Shown one piece after another: positions 25,720 through 34,345 of a DNA stretch of 64,000 nt. Position 1 is the stretch's first letter, and each line of letters begins with the position of its first letter. This DNA comes from Sphingomonas sp. PP-CC-1A-547 (GTDB lineage: Bacteria; Pseudomonadota; Alphaproteobacteria; Sphingomonadales; Sphingomonadaceae). Where the stretch lies: assembly GCF_003610375.1 (NCBI RefSeq), contig NZ_RAPZ01000011.1, positions 372,001 through 436,000 on the forward strand, read 5' to 3'. Made by a program: the position numbers and the translations under genes. Below the pieces are notes generated by a model. It ran no database searches. It had not been told where the DNA came from and saw only the letters and a list, made by a program, of their open reading frames with translations.

Positions 25720-27191
25720 TGGCTTGGCGCCGCCACGGCATCGGACTCGCGGTCGTCGCGGTGCTGATACTCCTGGCGTTCCGAAGCGACGTCGTCGATC
25801 TCGCGCATATCTGGTGGACGAGCACCACCTTCGGCCACTGCCTTTTCATTGGCCCGGTGATCGCATGGCTCGTTTGGCAACGCCGCGCCGAACTGGCACA
25901 GTTGACCCCGATCGGCTGGTGGCCCGGCCTAGCGCTCGTCGCGATCGGCGGGTTCGGCTGGCTGATGGGCGATGCAGCCTCGGTCGGGTTCGCGCGCCAG
26001 CTTGGGCTCGTGATGATGCTGCAAGGCGCGGTCGTGACGATCCTTGGCCCCAAAGTGGCGCGCGGATTGCACTTCCCGCTCGCCTACGCGTTTTTCCTCG
26101 TACCGTTCGGCGAGGGTCTCGAACCGCCGCTCCAGACCGTCACGGTCGCGATCGTCATGCCGCTGCTCCACCTCGTCGGCGTACCCGCGGCGGTCGACGG
26201 AGTGCTGATCCACGCCGGGCGCTATTACTTCGAGGTCGCCGAGGCCTGTTCGGGCGCCAAGTTCGTCATCGCGATGGTCGCGTTCGGGGTGCTCGTTGCC
26301 AACCTCTGCTTCGTGTCGTGGAAGCGCCGCGCGGTGTTCCTCGTGGTCTCGGTCGTCGTACCGGTCATCGCCAACGGCTTTCGCGCGTTCGGCACGATCT
26401 GGGCAGCGGATCTCACCTCGGTCGAGGCGGCCACCGGGATCGATCATATCGTCTATGGCTGGGTATTCTTCGCGCTGGTTATGGCGGGCGTGCTGGCGAT
26501 CGGCTGGCGCTGGTTCGACCGAGCGCCCGATGATCTCGCCTTCGATCCGGCGAAGCTCCAGGTCACACCCCGTCAACGGACCGATCTCGCCATCGCGACG
26601 GCATTGGTCTTGGCCACGGTTGCCGCGTTCCCGGCCTGGAGCGCCGCAGTCGCCAGCCGCGTACAGCCACTTCCCGCGCATATCGACCTGCCCGAGATCG
26701 CTGGCTGGCACCGCGTCCCCGTCAGTACGCGCGCGCCGTGGACGCCCTATTACCCCGGCGCGGACCATTATCTGTTCGGCCGCTACGCCGATGCGGCCGG
26801 CGCGCAGGTCGACATGAGCATCGGAGTGTTCGGCAGCCAGCACGAGAGCAAGGAACTGATCGCCTACGGTACCGGCGTGCTGCGCGAGGAAGATCGTTGG
26901 GTTCGCGTCGCCGATTTGCCAGATATCGAAGGCGGAAGCGTCATGCGGATCACTGCACCCGGACCCGTAGAGCGGATCGTCGCGACGTGGTACCGGGTCG
27001 GCAACACGACCACGCAGGACGACACGCTGGTGAAGATCGAGACGATGAAGGCGCGGTTGCTCGGGGGGCCGCAACGCGCGGTGGCGATCCACCTTTCGGT
27101 CGAGGGCGCCGATCCGCGTCCGATCGCGCGCTTCCTCGCCGCGCTCGGCCCGATTGCGCCGGTCGCCGATTACGCCGCGGGGATGCGCTAG
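25716..27191 (+). CDS. xrtA: Exosortase A fused to an EpsI domain
   Basis: A 491-residue protein. Residues 1-280 form a polytopic membrane exosortase with the transpeptidase triad Cys178 (VAEACSGAKF), Arg223 (NGFRAFG) and His244 (GIDHIVYGW). Residues about 305-490 form an EpsI domain (HIDLPEIAGWHRV to RAVAIHLSVEGADPRP) facing the periplasm. Exosortases cut PEP-CTERM tails and hand proteins on to the envelope. ATG 25716 overlaps the glycosyltransferase stop; a second ATG follows directly. No PEP-CTERM substrate gene is visible in the window. Confidence 0.95.
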   Translation: MMAWRRHGIGLAVVAVLILLAFRSDVVDLAHIWWTSTTFGHCLFIGPVIAWLVWQRRAELAQLTPIGWWPGLALVAIGGFGWLMGDAASVGFARQLGLVMMLQGAVVTILGPKVARGLHFPLAYAFFLVPFGEGLEPPLQTVTVAIVMPLLHLVGVPAAVDGVLIHAGRYYFEVAEACSGAKFVIAMVAFGVLVANLCFVSWKRRAVFLVVSVVVPVIANGFRAFGTIWAADLTSVEAATGIDHIVYGWVFFALVMAGVLAIGWRWFDRAPDDLAFDPAKLQVTPRQRTDLAIATALVLATVAAFPAWSAAVASRVQPLPAHIDLPEIAGWHRVPVSTRAPWTPYYPGADHYLFGRYADAAGAQVDMSIGVFGSQHESKELIAYGTGVLREEDRWVRVADLPDIEGGSVMRITAPGPVERIVATWYRVGNTTTQDDTLVKIETMKARLLGGPQRAVAIHLSVEGADPRPIARFLAALGPIAPVADYAAGMR

Positions 27192-29078
27192 ATGTGCGGC
27201 ATCGCCGGGATCTTCCACCCTGGTACCCCCAAGCCGGTCGATCCGAACCGCGTCCACGCGATGATCGCCGCGCTGTCGCATCGGGGGCCTGACGGCGACG
27301 GTGTCTGGACCGCGCCGGGCGTGGGGCTTGGCCATCGCCGGTTGTCGATCATCGACCTCGAAGGCTCGCCACAGCCGATGTCGGATGGCAGCCTGACGAT
27401 CACTTACAATGGCGAGGTCTATAACTTCGCCGAACTGCGCGACGAATTGACCACCAAGGGCGCGCTCTTCCGGACGGCGGGCGATACCGAAGTCCTGCTT
27501 CATGCTTGGCGCGCCTGGGGGCCGTCGATGCTCGACCGGCTGAACGGGATGTTCGCCTTTGCGATACACGACACGGCCGCGCACACGCTGTTCCTCGCGC
27601 GCGACCGGATGGGCGTGAAGCCGCTCCACTATGTCGAACTGGCCGACGGATCGCTGGCGTTCGCCTCCGAATTGAAGGGCCTGCTCGCGCATCCGCAACT
27701 CCGCCGCGTACCCGATCTGGGCGCCGTCGAGGATTACCTGACGTTCGGGTACGTGCCCGATGATGCCTGCATGGTCGCGGGCGTGAAGAAGCTTGCGGCC
27801 GGGCATTTCCTGCTGGTCGAGCGCGGCAAGTCGGTGCCGCAGCCGCGCAAATGGTGGGACGTCGACTTCTCGAATCGCGCGACCGGCTCGGCCAAGGCGC
27901 TGGGCGAGCAACTGGTCGACCTGATGCGGGCCGGCGTGCGGTCGCGCATGGTCGCCGACGTGCCGCTGGGTGCGTTCCTGTCGGGCGGGGTGGACAGTTC
28001 CGCGGTCGTCGCGCTGATGGCGGAGGCGAGCCCCAAGGCGATCCGCACCTGCACGATCGGGTTCGAGGCAGCTGGGCACGACGAGCGCGGCTTTGCCGAC
28101 ACCGTCGCGCGGCGCTTCGCCACCGATCACCGCGAGCGCGTCGTCCAGTCGAGCGATTTCGGGCTGATCGATACGCTGGTCGCGAGCTTTGACGAGCCCT
28201 TCGCGGACGCCTCCGCACTCGCTACCTACCATGTCTGCGCGCTGGCTCGGGAAAGCGTCACCGTCGCGCTGTCCGGAGACGGCGCGGATGAAGCGCTCGC
28301 CGGATACCGTCGCTACAAATTCCAGTCGGTCGAGGAGCGCGTCCGCGGCCTGCTGCCGTCGCATCTCCGCGCCGACGTCTTCGGGACCCTCGGCCGCTGG
28401 TATCCGAAAGCCGACTGGGCGCCCCGGCCGCTTCGCGCGAAGTCGACGCTGCTCGCGCTCGCGCAGGGTGGCGGCGAGGCGTATGCGCGCTCGGTTGGCG
28501 TCACCACGCCCGAACTCCGCGCGCAGCTGTTCAACGCCGGCGCTCGCGCGAAGCTCGGTGGGTACCGGGCCGAGGACCGCTATGTCGCGACGATGGCGAA
28601 CGCGCCCGCCCGCGACGCGATCGACCGCGCGCAATATGCCGACATCAAGCATTGGCTGCCCGGCGACATCCTGACCAAGGTCGATCGGACCAGCATGGCG
28701 GTCGGCCTAGAGGCGCGAGAACCGCTGCTCGACCACCGCCTGATCGAGTTCTGCGCGACGTTGCCGGCGACCATGCGGTTGCGGCACGGCGAGGGCAAAT
28801 GGCTGATGAAGAAGGCGATGGAGCCGTATCTGCCGCGCGAGATTCTGTATCGGCAGAAGATGGGCTTCGTGACGCCGATCAGCGCCTGGTTTCGTGGCGC
28901 GCTGGCGGGCGAGGCGACCGGACTCGCCAAGTCGCGGACGCTGGGCGAGACGGGGTGGTTCGACATGGCGACGATCGCGCGGATCGCCGACGAGCACAGG
29001 ATGGGGCGTGCGGAACACGGTCGGACGTTGTGGCAGTTCGTGATGCTTGAACGGTCGATGAAGCGGATGTTTGGGTAA
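27192..29078 (+). CDS. XrtA/PEP-CTERM system amidotransferase (asparagine synthase-like)
   Basis: A 628-residue glutamine-dependent amidotransferase. MCGIAGIF puts the N-terminal nucleophile at Cys2. The glutaminase domain runs to about residue 205, and the synthetase domain has the PP-loop LSGGVDSSA at about 263-271. It starts directly after the exosortase stop (TAGATG) and ends the rightward operon. It should amidate a carboxylate on the polymer or a precursor using glutamine; true asparagine synthesis is less likely given the locus. A palindromic repeat follows the stop. Confidence 0.9.
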   Translation: MCGIAGIFHPGTPKPVDPNRVHAMIAALSHRGPDGDGVWTAPGVGLGHRRLSIIDLEGSPQPMSDGSLTITYNGEVYNFAELRDELTTKGALFRTAGDTEVLLHAWRAWGPSMLDRLNGMFAFAIHDTAAHTLFLARDRMGVKPLHYVELADGSLAFASELKGLLAHPQLRRVPDLGAVEDYLTFGYVPDDACMVAGVKKLAAGHFLLVERGKSVPQPRKWWDVDFSNRATGSAKALGEQLVDLMRAGVRSRMVADVPLGAFLSGGVDSSAVVALMAEASPKAIRTCTIGFEAAGHDERGFADTVARRFATDHRERVVQSSDFGLIDTLVASFDEPFADASALATYHVCALARESVTVALSGDGADEALAGYRRYKFQSVEERVRGLLPSHLRADVFGTLGRWYPKADWAPRPLRAKSTLLALAQGGGEAYARSVGVTTPELRAQLFNAGARAKLGGYRAEDRYVATMANAPARDAIDRAQYADIKHWLPGDILTKVDRTSMAVGLEAREPLLDHRLIEFCATLPATMRLRHGEGKWLMKKAMEPYLPREILYRQKMGFVTPISAWFRGALAGEATGLAKSRTLGETGWFDMATIARIADEHRMGRAEHGRTLWQFVMLERSMKRMFG

Positions 29079-29091
29079 AGGCGGCTGCGAA

Positions 29092-29213
29092 TCCTCCCCC
29101 GCTAGGGGGAGGTGGCACCAAAGGTGACGGAGGGGGAGGACACGGGACCGGCGTTTCGCGTGCCTCCCCCTCCGTCTGGCAAATGCCAGCCACCTCCCCC
29201 TGGCGGGGGAGAA
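29092..29213. repeat. Palindromic element (type C) between convergent genes
   Basis: Arms tcctcccccgctagggggag and ctccccctggcgggggag enclose paired inner segments ggtggc/gccacc and gacggagggggagg/cctccccctccgtc. The whole folds as one long stem with side hairpins. It lies between the ends of the amidotransferase and fhs, and a close copy sits at 36089. Confidence 0.8.
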
Positions 29214-29224
29214 TTTTAAGGTTG

Positions 29225-30895
29225 TTAGAAAAGCCCTTCGATCAGCCCTTCATCGTTCAACCGGATCGCTTCTGCTGCCGGCACGCGCGGGAGGCCCGGC
29301 ATGGTCATGATCTCTCCGCAGATCGCGACGACGAAGCCGGCACCCGCAGCGAGGCGGACTTCGCGGACGGGGACGATGTGGCCGGTTGGCGCGCCAAGCA
29401 AATCTGGGTCAGTCGAGAAGCTGTATTGCGTCTTGGCGAGACAGACGGGGAGGTGGCCATAGCCGGCATCCTCCCAGCGCTTGAGTTGGGCCAGTACGCT
29501 CGGCTCGGCGACGGCGTGCTCGGCGCGGTAGATGCGGCGGGCGACGGTATCGATCTTGTCGAACAGCGACAGTTCGTCGCCATAGATCGGCGCGAACCCG
29601 CCCCCGTGCCCGTCGCAAAGCTCGGCGACCGCGTCGGCCAGCTCGACCGCACCGGCGCCACCCTCGGCCCAATGCCGGCAGAGGATCGCGCGCGAGCCGT
29701 GGTGCGCGGCGGCCTCGACGATCGCGGCGATCTCCGCATCGCTGTCGGTGTAGAAATGGTTGATCGCGACCACGGCGGGAACGCCGAACTGGCGGATGTT
29801 CTCGATATGCCGCACGAGATTGACCGCGCCGCGGCGGACGGCGTCGACGTCCTCGCGCCCCAGGTCAGCTTTGGCGACGCCACCGTTCATCTTCAGCGCA
29901 CGTGCCGTCGCGACGATCACGACCGCATTGGGGGCCAGCCCCGCCTGGCGGCACTTGATGTCGAAGAACTTCTCCGCGCCGAGATCCGCGCCGAAGCCCG
30001 CCTCGGTCACCACGTAATCGCCGAGCGACAACGCCGCCCGCGTCGCGATCACCGAGTTGCAGCCATGCGCGATATTGGCGAACGGCCCGCCGTGGAGGAA
30101 CGCGGGCGTCCCCTCCAGCGACTGGACGAGGTTCGGCTTGATCGCTTCCGCCAGCAGCACGGCCATCGCGCCGTCCGCCTTCAGGTCGCGGGCGGTGATC
30201 GGCTTGCGGTCGCGCGTATAGGCAACGACGATATCGCCGAGCCGCCGCTCCATGTCCGCGAGCCCGTCGGCGAGGCACAGGATCGCCATCACCTCCGACG
30301 CAACGGTGATGTCGAAGCCGGACTCGCGCGGATAGCCGTTGGCGACGCCACCGATCGACTGCACGATATCACGCAGCGCGCGGTCGTTCATGTCGAGCAC
30401 GCGCCGCCAGACCACGCGGCGGACGTCGATCTGGAGCGCGTTGCCCCAGTGTATGTGATTGTCGATCATCGCCGCGAGCAAATTATGCGCCGCCGTGATC
30501 GCGTGGAAATCGCCCGTGAAGTGGAGGTTTATGTCCTCCATCGGCGCAACCTGTGCGCGGCCGCCGCCAGTCGCGCCGCCCTTGGTCCCGAAGCACGGCC
30601 CGAGCGATGGTTCGCGCAGTGCGAGTACCGATTTGCGGCCTGTATGGCGGAGCGCGTCGGCGAGGCCGATCGAGGTCGTGGTCTTGCCTTCGCCTGCCGG
30701 GGTCGGATTGATCGCGGTGACGAGGATGAGCTTCCCGTTCGCCGAAGACTTGCGCGCGCTCAGCCATTCGAGCGAGATCTTCGCCTTGTACCGGCCGTAA
30801 GGCTCGATCGCGTCGTCGGGAATGTGCAGACTGTCCGCAATGGCTGCGATAGGGCGCAGGGCGACGCTGCGAGCGATGGCGATATCGGTTTCCAT
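29225..30895 (-). CDS. fhs: Formate-tetrahydrofolate ligase
   Basis: A 556-residue enzyme that makes 10-formyltetrahydrofolate from formate, ATP and THF. The ATP-binding loop [14 protein letters not shown] is near residue 65, followed by [18 protein letters not shown], a family hallmark. ATG 30895 gives the standard N-terminus ([10 protein letters not shown]) and usual length. It is a single gene here. Together with the formate module 20 kb away it offers an assimilatory fate for formate, but co-regulation is not shown. Confidence 0.95.
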   Translation of the reverse strand: METDIAIARSVALRPIAAIADSLHIPDDAIEPYGRYKAKISLEWLSARKSSANGKLILVTAINPTPAGEGKTTTSIGLADALRHTGRKSVLALREPSLGPCFGTKGGATGGGRAQVAPMEDINLHFTGDFHAITAAHNLLAAMIDNHIHWGNALQIDVRRVVWRRVLDMNDRALRDIVQSIGGVANGYPRESGFDITVASEVMAILCLADGLADMERRLGDIVVAYTRDRKPITARDLKADGAMAVLLAEAIKPNLVQSLEGTPAFLHGGPFANIAHGCNSVIATRAALSLGDYVVTEAGFGADLGAEKFFDIKCRQAGLAPNAVVIVATARALKMNGGVAKADLGREDVDAVRRGAVNLVRHIENIRQFGVPAVVAINHFYTDSDAEIAAIVEAAAHHGSRAILCRHWAEGGAGAVELADAVAELCDGHGGGFAPIYGDELSLFDKIDTVARRIYRAEHAVAEPSVLAQLKRWEDAGYGHLPVCLAKTQYSFSTDPDLLGAPTGHIVPVREVRLAAGAGFVVAICGEIMTMPGLPRVPAAEAIRLNDEGLIEGLF

Positions 30896-30955
30896 GGCGC
30901 CGACCTAGCGGGACCGGGGATAGCTTTCCAGACGGTTAGGCGCTTCCAACGCAGA

Positions 30956-30985
30956 ACGGCGCCTGCTTTTTGAAGCAGGCGCCGT
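30956..30985. terminator. Strong hairpin between the DUF4142 gene and fhs
   Basis: acggcgcctgctt and aagcaggcgccgt pair over 13 bases with a four-base loop. It lies downstream of the leftward stress operon (ending at 31018) and upstream of fhs, so it most likely ends the stress transcript. On the leftward strand no long T-run follows. Confidence 0.7.
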
Positions 30986-31017
30986 CTGTACTCAGCAATC
31001 AGTCAAACGACGCGAGA

Positions 31018-31503
31018 TTACATCGTCTGCAGCTCGGTGATGTGCGTCTGGACGACCGGCACGATCCCGGCCGCAACCGTCTTCAAGCCCGGCACGGTGC
31101 CCTTGGCCGCATAGCCCTGCTGCAACGTCAGTGCCTTGGCGTGTGCCGCCTTCTGCTGCGTCACGTACAGCCGATCGCGCGCCGTGCCCTTTGCCGCGCG
31201 GAGTGCCGCGACGTTCTTCGCACCCATCGGATCGAGCTTGGGCGGTGCGACCTTCACGTGCGCTGCCATTGCCGCGGCCTTCACGTCCGCCGTGCTCTTC
31301 GTGTGATCGGTGATCATCATCTGCGCAAAGCTCTTGAGCTTCGGATTGGTGGTCGTCTCGAGCAGGATCTGGCTCGACGTCTTCTCATACAGGTCGCTGG
31401 CGCCGGCCTTCATCACATAGGTCGATGCGGGCATCGGTGCCTGTGCGGATACGGCGGCGATCGGCAGCGCGATCAGCGCGGCGGCGGTCAGAAATCGTGT
31501 CAT
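31018..31503 (-). CDS. DUF4142 domain-containing periplasmic protein
   Basis: A 161-residue exported protein. The signal peptide is MTRFLTAAALIALPIAAVSA, then a helical DUF4142 domain (ferritin-like four-helix bundle fold in known structures). It is the last gene of the four-gene leftward operon headed by an EcfG-type promoter, 28 bases after the SDR with its own ggagag ribosome site. Family members are often stress-linked, and function is unknown. Confidence 0.88.
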   Translation of the reverse strand: MTRFLTAAALIALPIAAVSAQAPMPASTYVMKAGASDLYEKTSSQILLETTTNPKLKSFAQMMITDHTKSTADVKAAAMAAHVKVAPPKLDPMGAKNVAALRAAKGTARDRLYVTQQKAAHAKALTLQQGYAAKGTVPGLKTVAAGIVPVVQTHITELQTM

Positions 31504-31530
31504 GGTCTTCTCTCCTGTTGAAGCTGTCGT

Positions 31531-32316
31531 TCAATCGTTCGCGGTGCCGGGCTCGGCCATCTTGCGGTGCATCTCGGCGAGCACGGCGTTCGGCGTGACG
31601 TTTGCGATCGTCGACTGGATCTTGTTCTTCCAACCCGACACGACCGCCGCCTTGCCGGACATCAGCGCGTCCCAGCCGTCCTTCGCCACGTCGGCGGGAT
31701 CGCTCTTCTTCGGATCGGTGCCGACATCGGTGTCCATCATGTGCGCTCGATCGAAGAACTCGGTGTCGACCGGGCCGGGCATCAAGTTGGTCAGCGTGAC
31801 GCCGTCCGCATCCTTGATCTCGTTCTGGATCGCCGCGACGAAGCTGTCGACAAAGCTCTTGGTGCCGTTGTAGACCGCCTGGAACGCACCGGGGATGTAC
31901 CCTGCGATCGATCCCGTCACGAGCACCTTGCCTGCGTTGCGCGCGACCATCGGTGGCAGCACCTTCTGCAACAGATACGCCGTGCCGATGACGTTGGTGT
32001 CGACGACCTTGCGCCACTCGGCCAGATCTTGGTCGAGGAACGCCTTGCCGAGCCCGCGCCCGGCATTCGCGCAGACCAGGTCGATCGTCCGGCCGTTCGT
32101 GGCCGCAAGCAACTGGTCGACGCCTTCGATCGTCGAGAGATCGGCCTGGAGCGACTGAACGTCGGTGCCGAACTGCTTGAAGTCCTGCGCGGCGGCGTCG
32201 ATCAACGCCTCGTCGGCTACGACCAGTATGTCGTAGCCGTCCTTCGCCGCCAGGGTCGCCAGCTCGAAACCGATACCGGTCGACGCGCCGGTGATGATTG
32301 CGAATTTATCAGCCAT
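31531..32316 (-). CDS. Short-chain dehydrogenase/reductase
   Basis: A 261-residue classical SDR. The cofactor loop TGASTGIG is near residue 9, NAGRG in the middle, and the catalytic Tyr-Lys pair in YNGTK. It starts 12 bases after the alcohol dehydrogenase stop in the stress operon. It probably reduces a carbonyl with NAD(P)H; the substrate is unknown. The C-terminus has a short helical extension after the core (VLAEMHRKMAEPG). Confidence 0.9.
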   Translation of the reverse strand: MADKFAIITGASTGIGFELATLAAKDGYDILVVADEALIDAAAQDFKQFGTDVQSLQADLSTIEGVDQLLAATNGRTIDLVCANAGRGLGKAFLDQDLAEWRKVVDTNVIGTAYLLQKVLPPMVARNAGKVLVTGSIAGYIPGAFQAVYNGTKSFVDSFVAAIQNEIKDADGVTLTNLMPGPVDTEFFDRAHMMDTDVGTDPKKSDPADVAKDGWDALMSGKAAVVSGWKNKIQSTIANVTPNAVLAEMHRKMAEPGTAND

Positions 32317-32328
32317 TGTCAGATATCC

Positions 32329-33507
32329 TCAGTTGAAGCCGGGCTTGAGCACGACCTTCGTCACTTCGTTCTGGTTGTTCTTGAACATGTCGTAGCCCTT
32401 GGGCGCGTCCTCCAGGTCCATGCGGTGCGAGATCAGGAAGGTGGTATCGATCTTGCCCTCCATGATCGCGTTGAGCAGCGCGGGCATGTAATGCTGGACG
32501 TGCGTCTGGCCGGTCTTGAGCGTCAGCCCCTTCTCCATGAAGGCGCCGAGCGGGAACTTGTCGACGAACCCGCCGTACACTGCAGGCATAGACACCCGCC
32601 CGCCCTTGCGACACGCGATGATCGCCTGGCGGATAGAATGCGTCCGATCGGTGCCAAGGAAGGTCGACGCCTTGATCTGATCAACGACGTTGTCGACGAA
32701 GAAGCCGTGTGCCTCCAGCCCGACACTGTCGATGACGGCGTCAGGACCGATCCCGCCGGTCATCACCATCAGCGCCTCGTAGACCGCGCTTTCCTCGTAG
32801 TTGATCGTCTCGGCGCCGAACTTCTTGGCAAGCTCCAGTCGGTGCGGGAAGTGGTCGATCGCGATCACGCGTTCGGCGCCCATCAGGAACGCCGACTGGA
32901 CAGCAAACAGCCCGACCGGACCGCAGCCCCAGACCGCGACCGTGTCGCCCGGCTCGATCTGCGCGTTCTCGGCCGCCATCCAGCCGGTCGGCAAGATGTC
33001 AGAGAGGAACAACACCTTCTCGTCGTCGACGCCGTCGGGAATGACGATCGGCCCGACGTCGCTGAACGGCACGCGGACATATTCCGCCTGGCCGCCGGCA
33101 TAGCCGCCGGTCATGTGGCTATAGCCGAACAGCCCGGACATGGGCTGGCCGTAGATTTCCTGAGCGATGTCCTGATTGTCGGCGGGAAGGCCGTTGTCGC
33201 ACGCCGAATACTGGTGCTTGCCACAATGGTAGCAGCTGCCGCAGGCGATCGTGAACGGGACGACGACCTTCTGGCCCTTCTTCAGCGTCGACTTCGCGCC
33301 GACCTCAACGACTTCGCCCATGAACTCGTGACCGAGAATGTCGCCAGCCTGCATCGTCGGGATATAGCCGTCGTACAGATGCAGGTCGGAACCGCAGATC
33401 GCGGTCGCTGTGACCTTGATGATGCAATCGCGCTGGTTGACGATTTCGGGATCGTCGACCGTATCTACGCGGACGTCATGCTTACCGTGCCATGCCAGAG
33501 CGCGCAT
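32329..33507 (-). CDS. Zinc-dependent alcohol dehydrogenase
   Basis: A 392-residue MDR-family dehydrogenase. The catalytic zinc ligands lie in ICGSDLH (Cys38) and GHEFMGE. The structural zinc is held by the four-cysteine set CGSCYHC...SAC near residues 90-105, and the NAD site reads WGCGPVGLF. The family includes glutathione-independent formaldehyde and related dehydrogenases. It overlaps the SRPBCC gene (TAATG) in the stress operon. Substrate is not predictable, but detoxification of aldehydes under stress is plausible. Confidence 0.92.
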   Translation of the reverse strand: MRALAWHGKHDVRVDTVDDPEIVNQRDCIIKVTATAICGSDLHLYDGYIPTMQAGDILGHEFMGEVVEVGAKSTLKKGQKVVVPFTIACGSCYHCGKHQYSACDNGLPADNQDIAQEIYGQPMSGLFGYSHMTGGYAGGQAEYVRVPFSDVGPIVIPDGVDDEKVLFLSDILPTGWMAAENAQIEPGDTVAVWGCGPVGLFAVQSAFLMGAERVIAIDHFPHRLELAKKFGAETINYEESAVYEALMVMTGGIGPDAVIDSVGLEAHGFFVDNVVDQIKASTFLGTDRTHSIRQAIIACRKGGRVSMPAVYGGFVDKFPLGAFMEKGLTLKTGQTHVQHYMPALLNAIMEGKIDTTFLISHRMDLEDAPKGYDMFKNNQNEVTKVVLKPGFN

Positions 33508-34088
33508 TAGGCGAGTTCCTCTTCATGCTGCTTGCGGTTCATCGCGGCAGTCGCGATCTCGCCGGTTTCCATCAACTGCTTGAAACGGCGCAGGTCCCGG
33601 CGGGCCTGAATCGCAGGCTCGCGCTGGAACATCTTGGCGATCAGCTTGCCGATCACGCCACCCGGCGGATCGTACAGGATGGTCGCGATGACCACCGTGC
33701 CGCGCGCGCCCGCATCCCGGAACTCGACGCGGCCGCTGTTAGGCACGTCGGCGCCATCCTCCGACGACCATGCGATGAAGCTGTCCTGTGCTTCGTCGGT
33801 AATCGCCGACGTCCATTCGTAGGATTTGCCCGCCGGACCCTTGACCACCCAATGCGAGCGGCGCTGGTCGAGGACGTCGATACGCTCGACATTTTCCATG
33901 AAAGTCGGAAGGTTCGCGAAATCGCGGAAATAGGCGAACAGTTCGCCGACCGGGCGATTGATCGTAACCGCACGGGCAACGATGCTGCTGCCCTTGCCGT
34001 CCGCAAGGTCCTGCGTCGCGTCCGCTACGGCGTCGCTTCGCTTGGACGTGCTTAGTGGAGCGTCATCTCTTGGATCGCTTTCAGTCAT
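33507..34088 (-). CDS. SRPBCC family (cyclase/dehydrase-like) protein
   Basis: About 193 residues. A START-like lipid- or ligand-binding domain covers residues 30-175 ([19 protein letters not shown] to [21 protein letters not shown]), the usual form seen in stress-induced proteins. ATG 34088 is chosen because ggag lies just upstream; a further ATG at 34118 would start inside the -10 element of the promoter. It is first in the operon of SRPBCC protein, alcohol dehydrogenase, SDR and DUF4142. Function is unknown. Confidence 0.88.
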   Translation of the reverse strand: MTESDPRDDAPLSTSKRSDAVADATQDLADGKGSSIVARAVTINRPVGELFAYFRDFANLPTFMENVERIDVLDQRRSHWVVKGPAGKSYEWTSAITDEAQDSFIAWSSEDGADVPNSGRVEFRDAGARGTVVIATILYDPPGGVIGKLIAKMFQREPAIQARRDLRRFKQLMETGEIATAAMNRKQHEEELA

Positions 34089-34116
34089 CACCGTCTCCTG
34101 GCTGCGAAGTCCTTCC

Positions 34117-34141
34117 AACAGTGTCCGAAGACCTATGTTCC
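34117..34141 (-). promoter_or_regulatory. EcfG-type general stress promoter
   Basis: On the leftward strand GGAAC (34141-34137) is followed after 17 bases by GTT (34119-34117), matching the GGAAC-N16/17-CGTT pattern of alphaproteobacterial EcfG sigma factors. The distance to the start codon of the SRPBCC gene is about 29 bases, leaving a short leader with ggag. The operon content (SRPBCC, dehydrogenases, DUF4142) fits a PhyR-EcfG regulon. Confidence 0.75.
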
Positions 34142-34345
34142 GCCGCCTTGGTCTTGAATTTGCAAGACTTGATATCGATCAGGACATTCGACGCCGCCCA
34201 GAATCCACCCAGTGTCACGAAGTTTACATCGTCACATTCGGGAAGCGGTGTTCGTTACATGCGCACGCCAATCTCGGGGCGATTTGGCCACTTAACCATG
34301 TAAATATACCTACACGTCGATCATCGCAGCAGACGAGGATCGCCC

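Noticed and set aside
25929..28652. A 907-residue open frame on the minus strand opposite the exosortase and amidotransferase genes
   Set aside because: It is a frame shadow produced by high GC at third positions. Its composition is very rich in Arg, Asp, His and Gly with no recognisable domain, and the opposite strand encodes two firmly identified proteins.
29225..30895. fhs as part of the XrtA or the formate operon
   Set aside because: It is transcribed convergently to the XrtA locus, separated by a palindromic element, and lies about 19 kb from the formate module. Only a metabolic link is plausible.
31567..33510. A 647-residue plus-strand frame across the SDR and alcohol dehydrogenase genes
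   Set aside because: It spans the antisense of two genes and their junction, which marks it as an artefact of GC-skewed codons.
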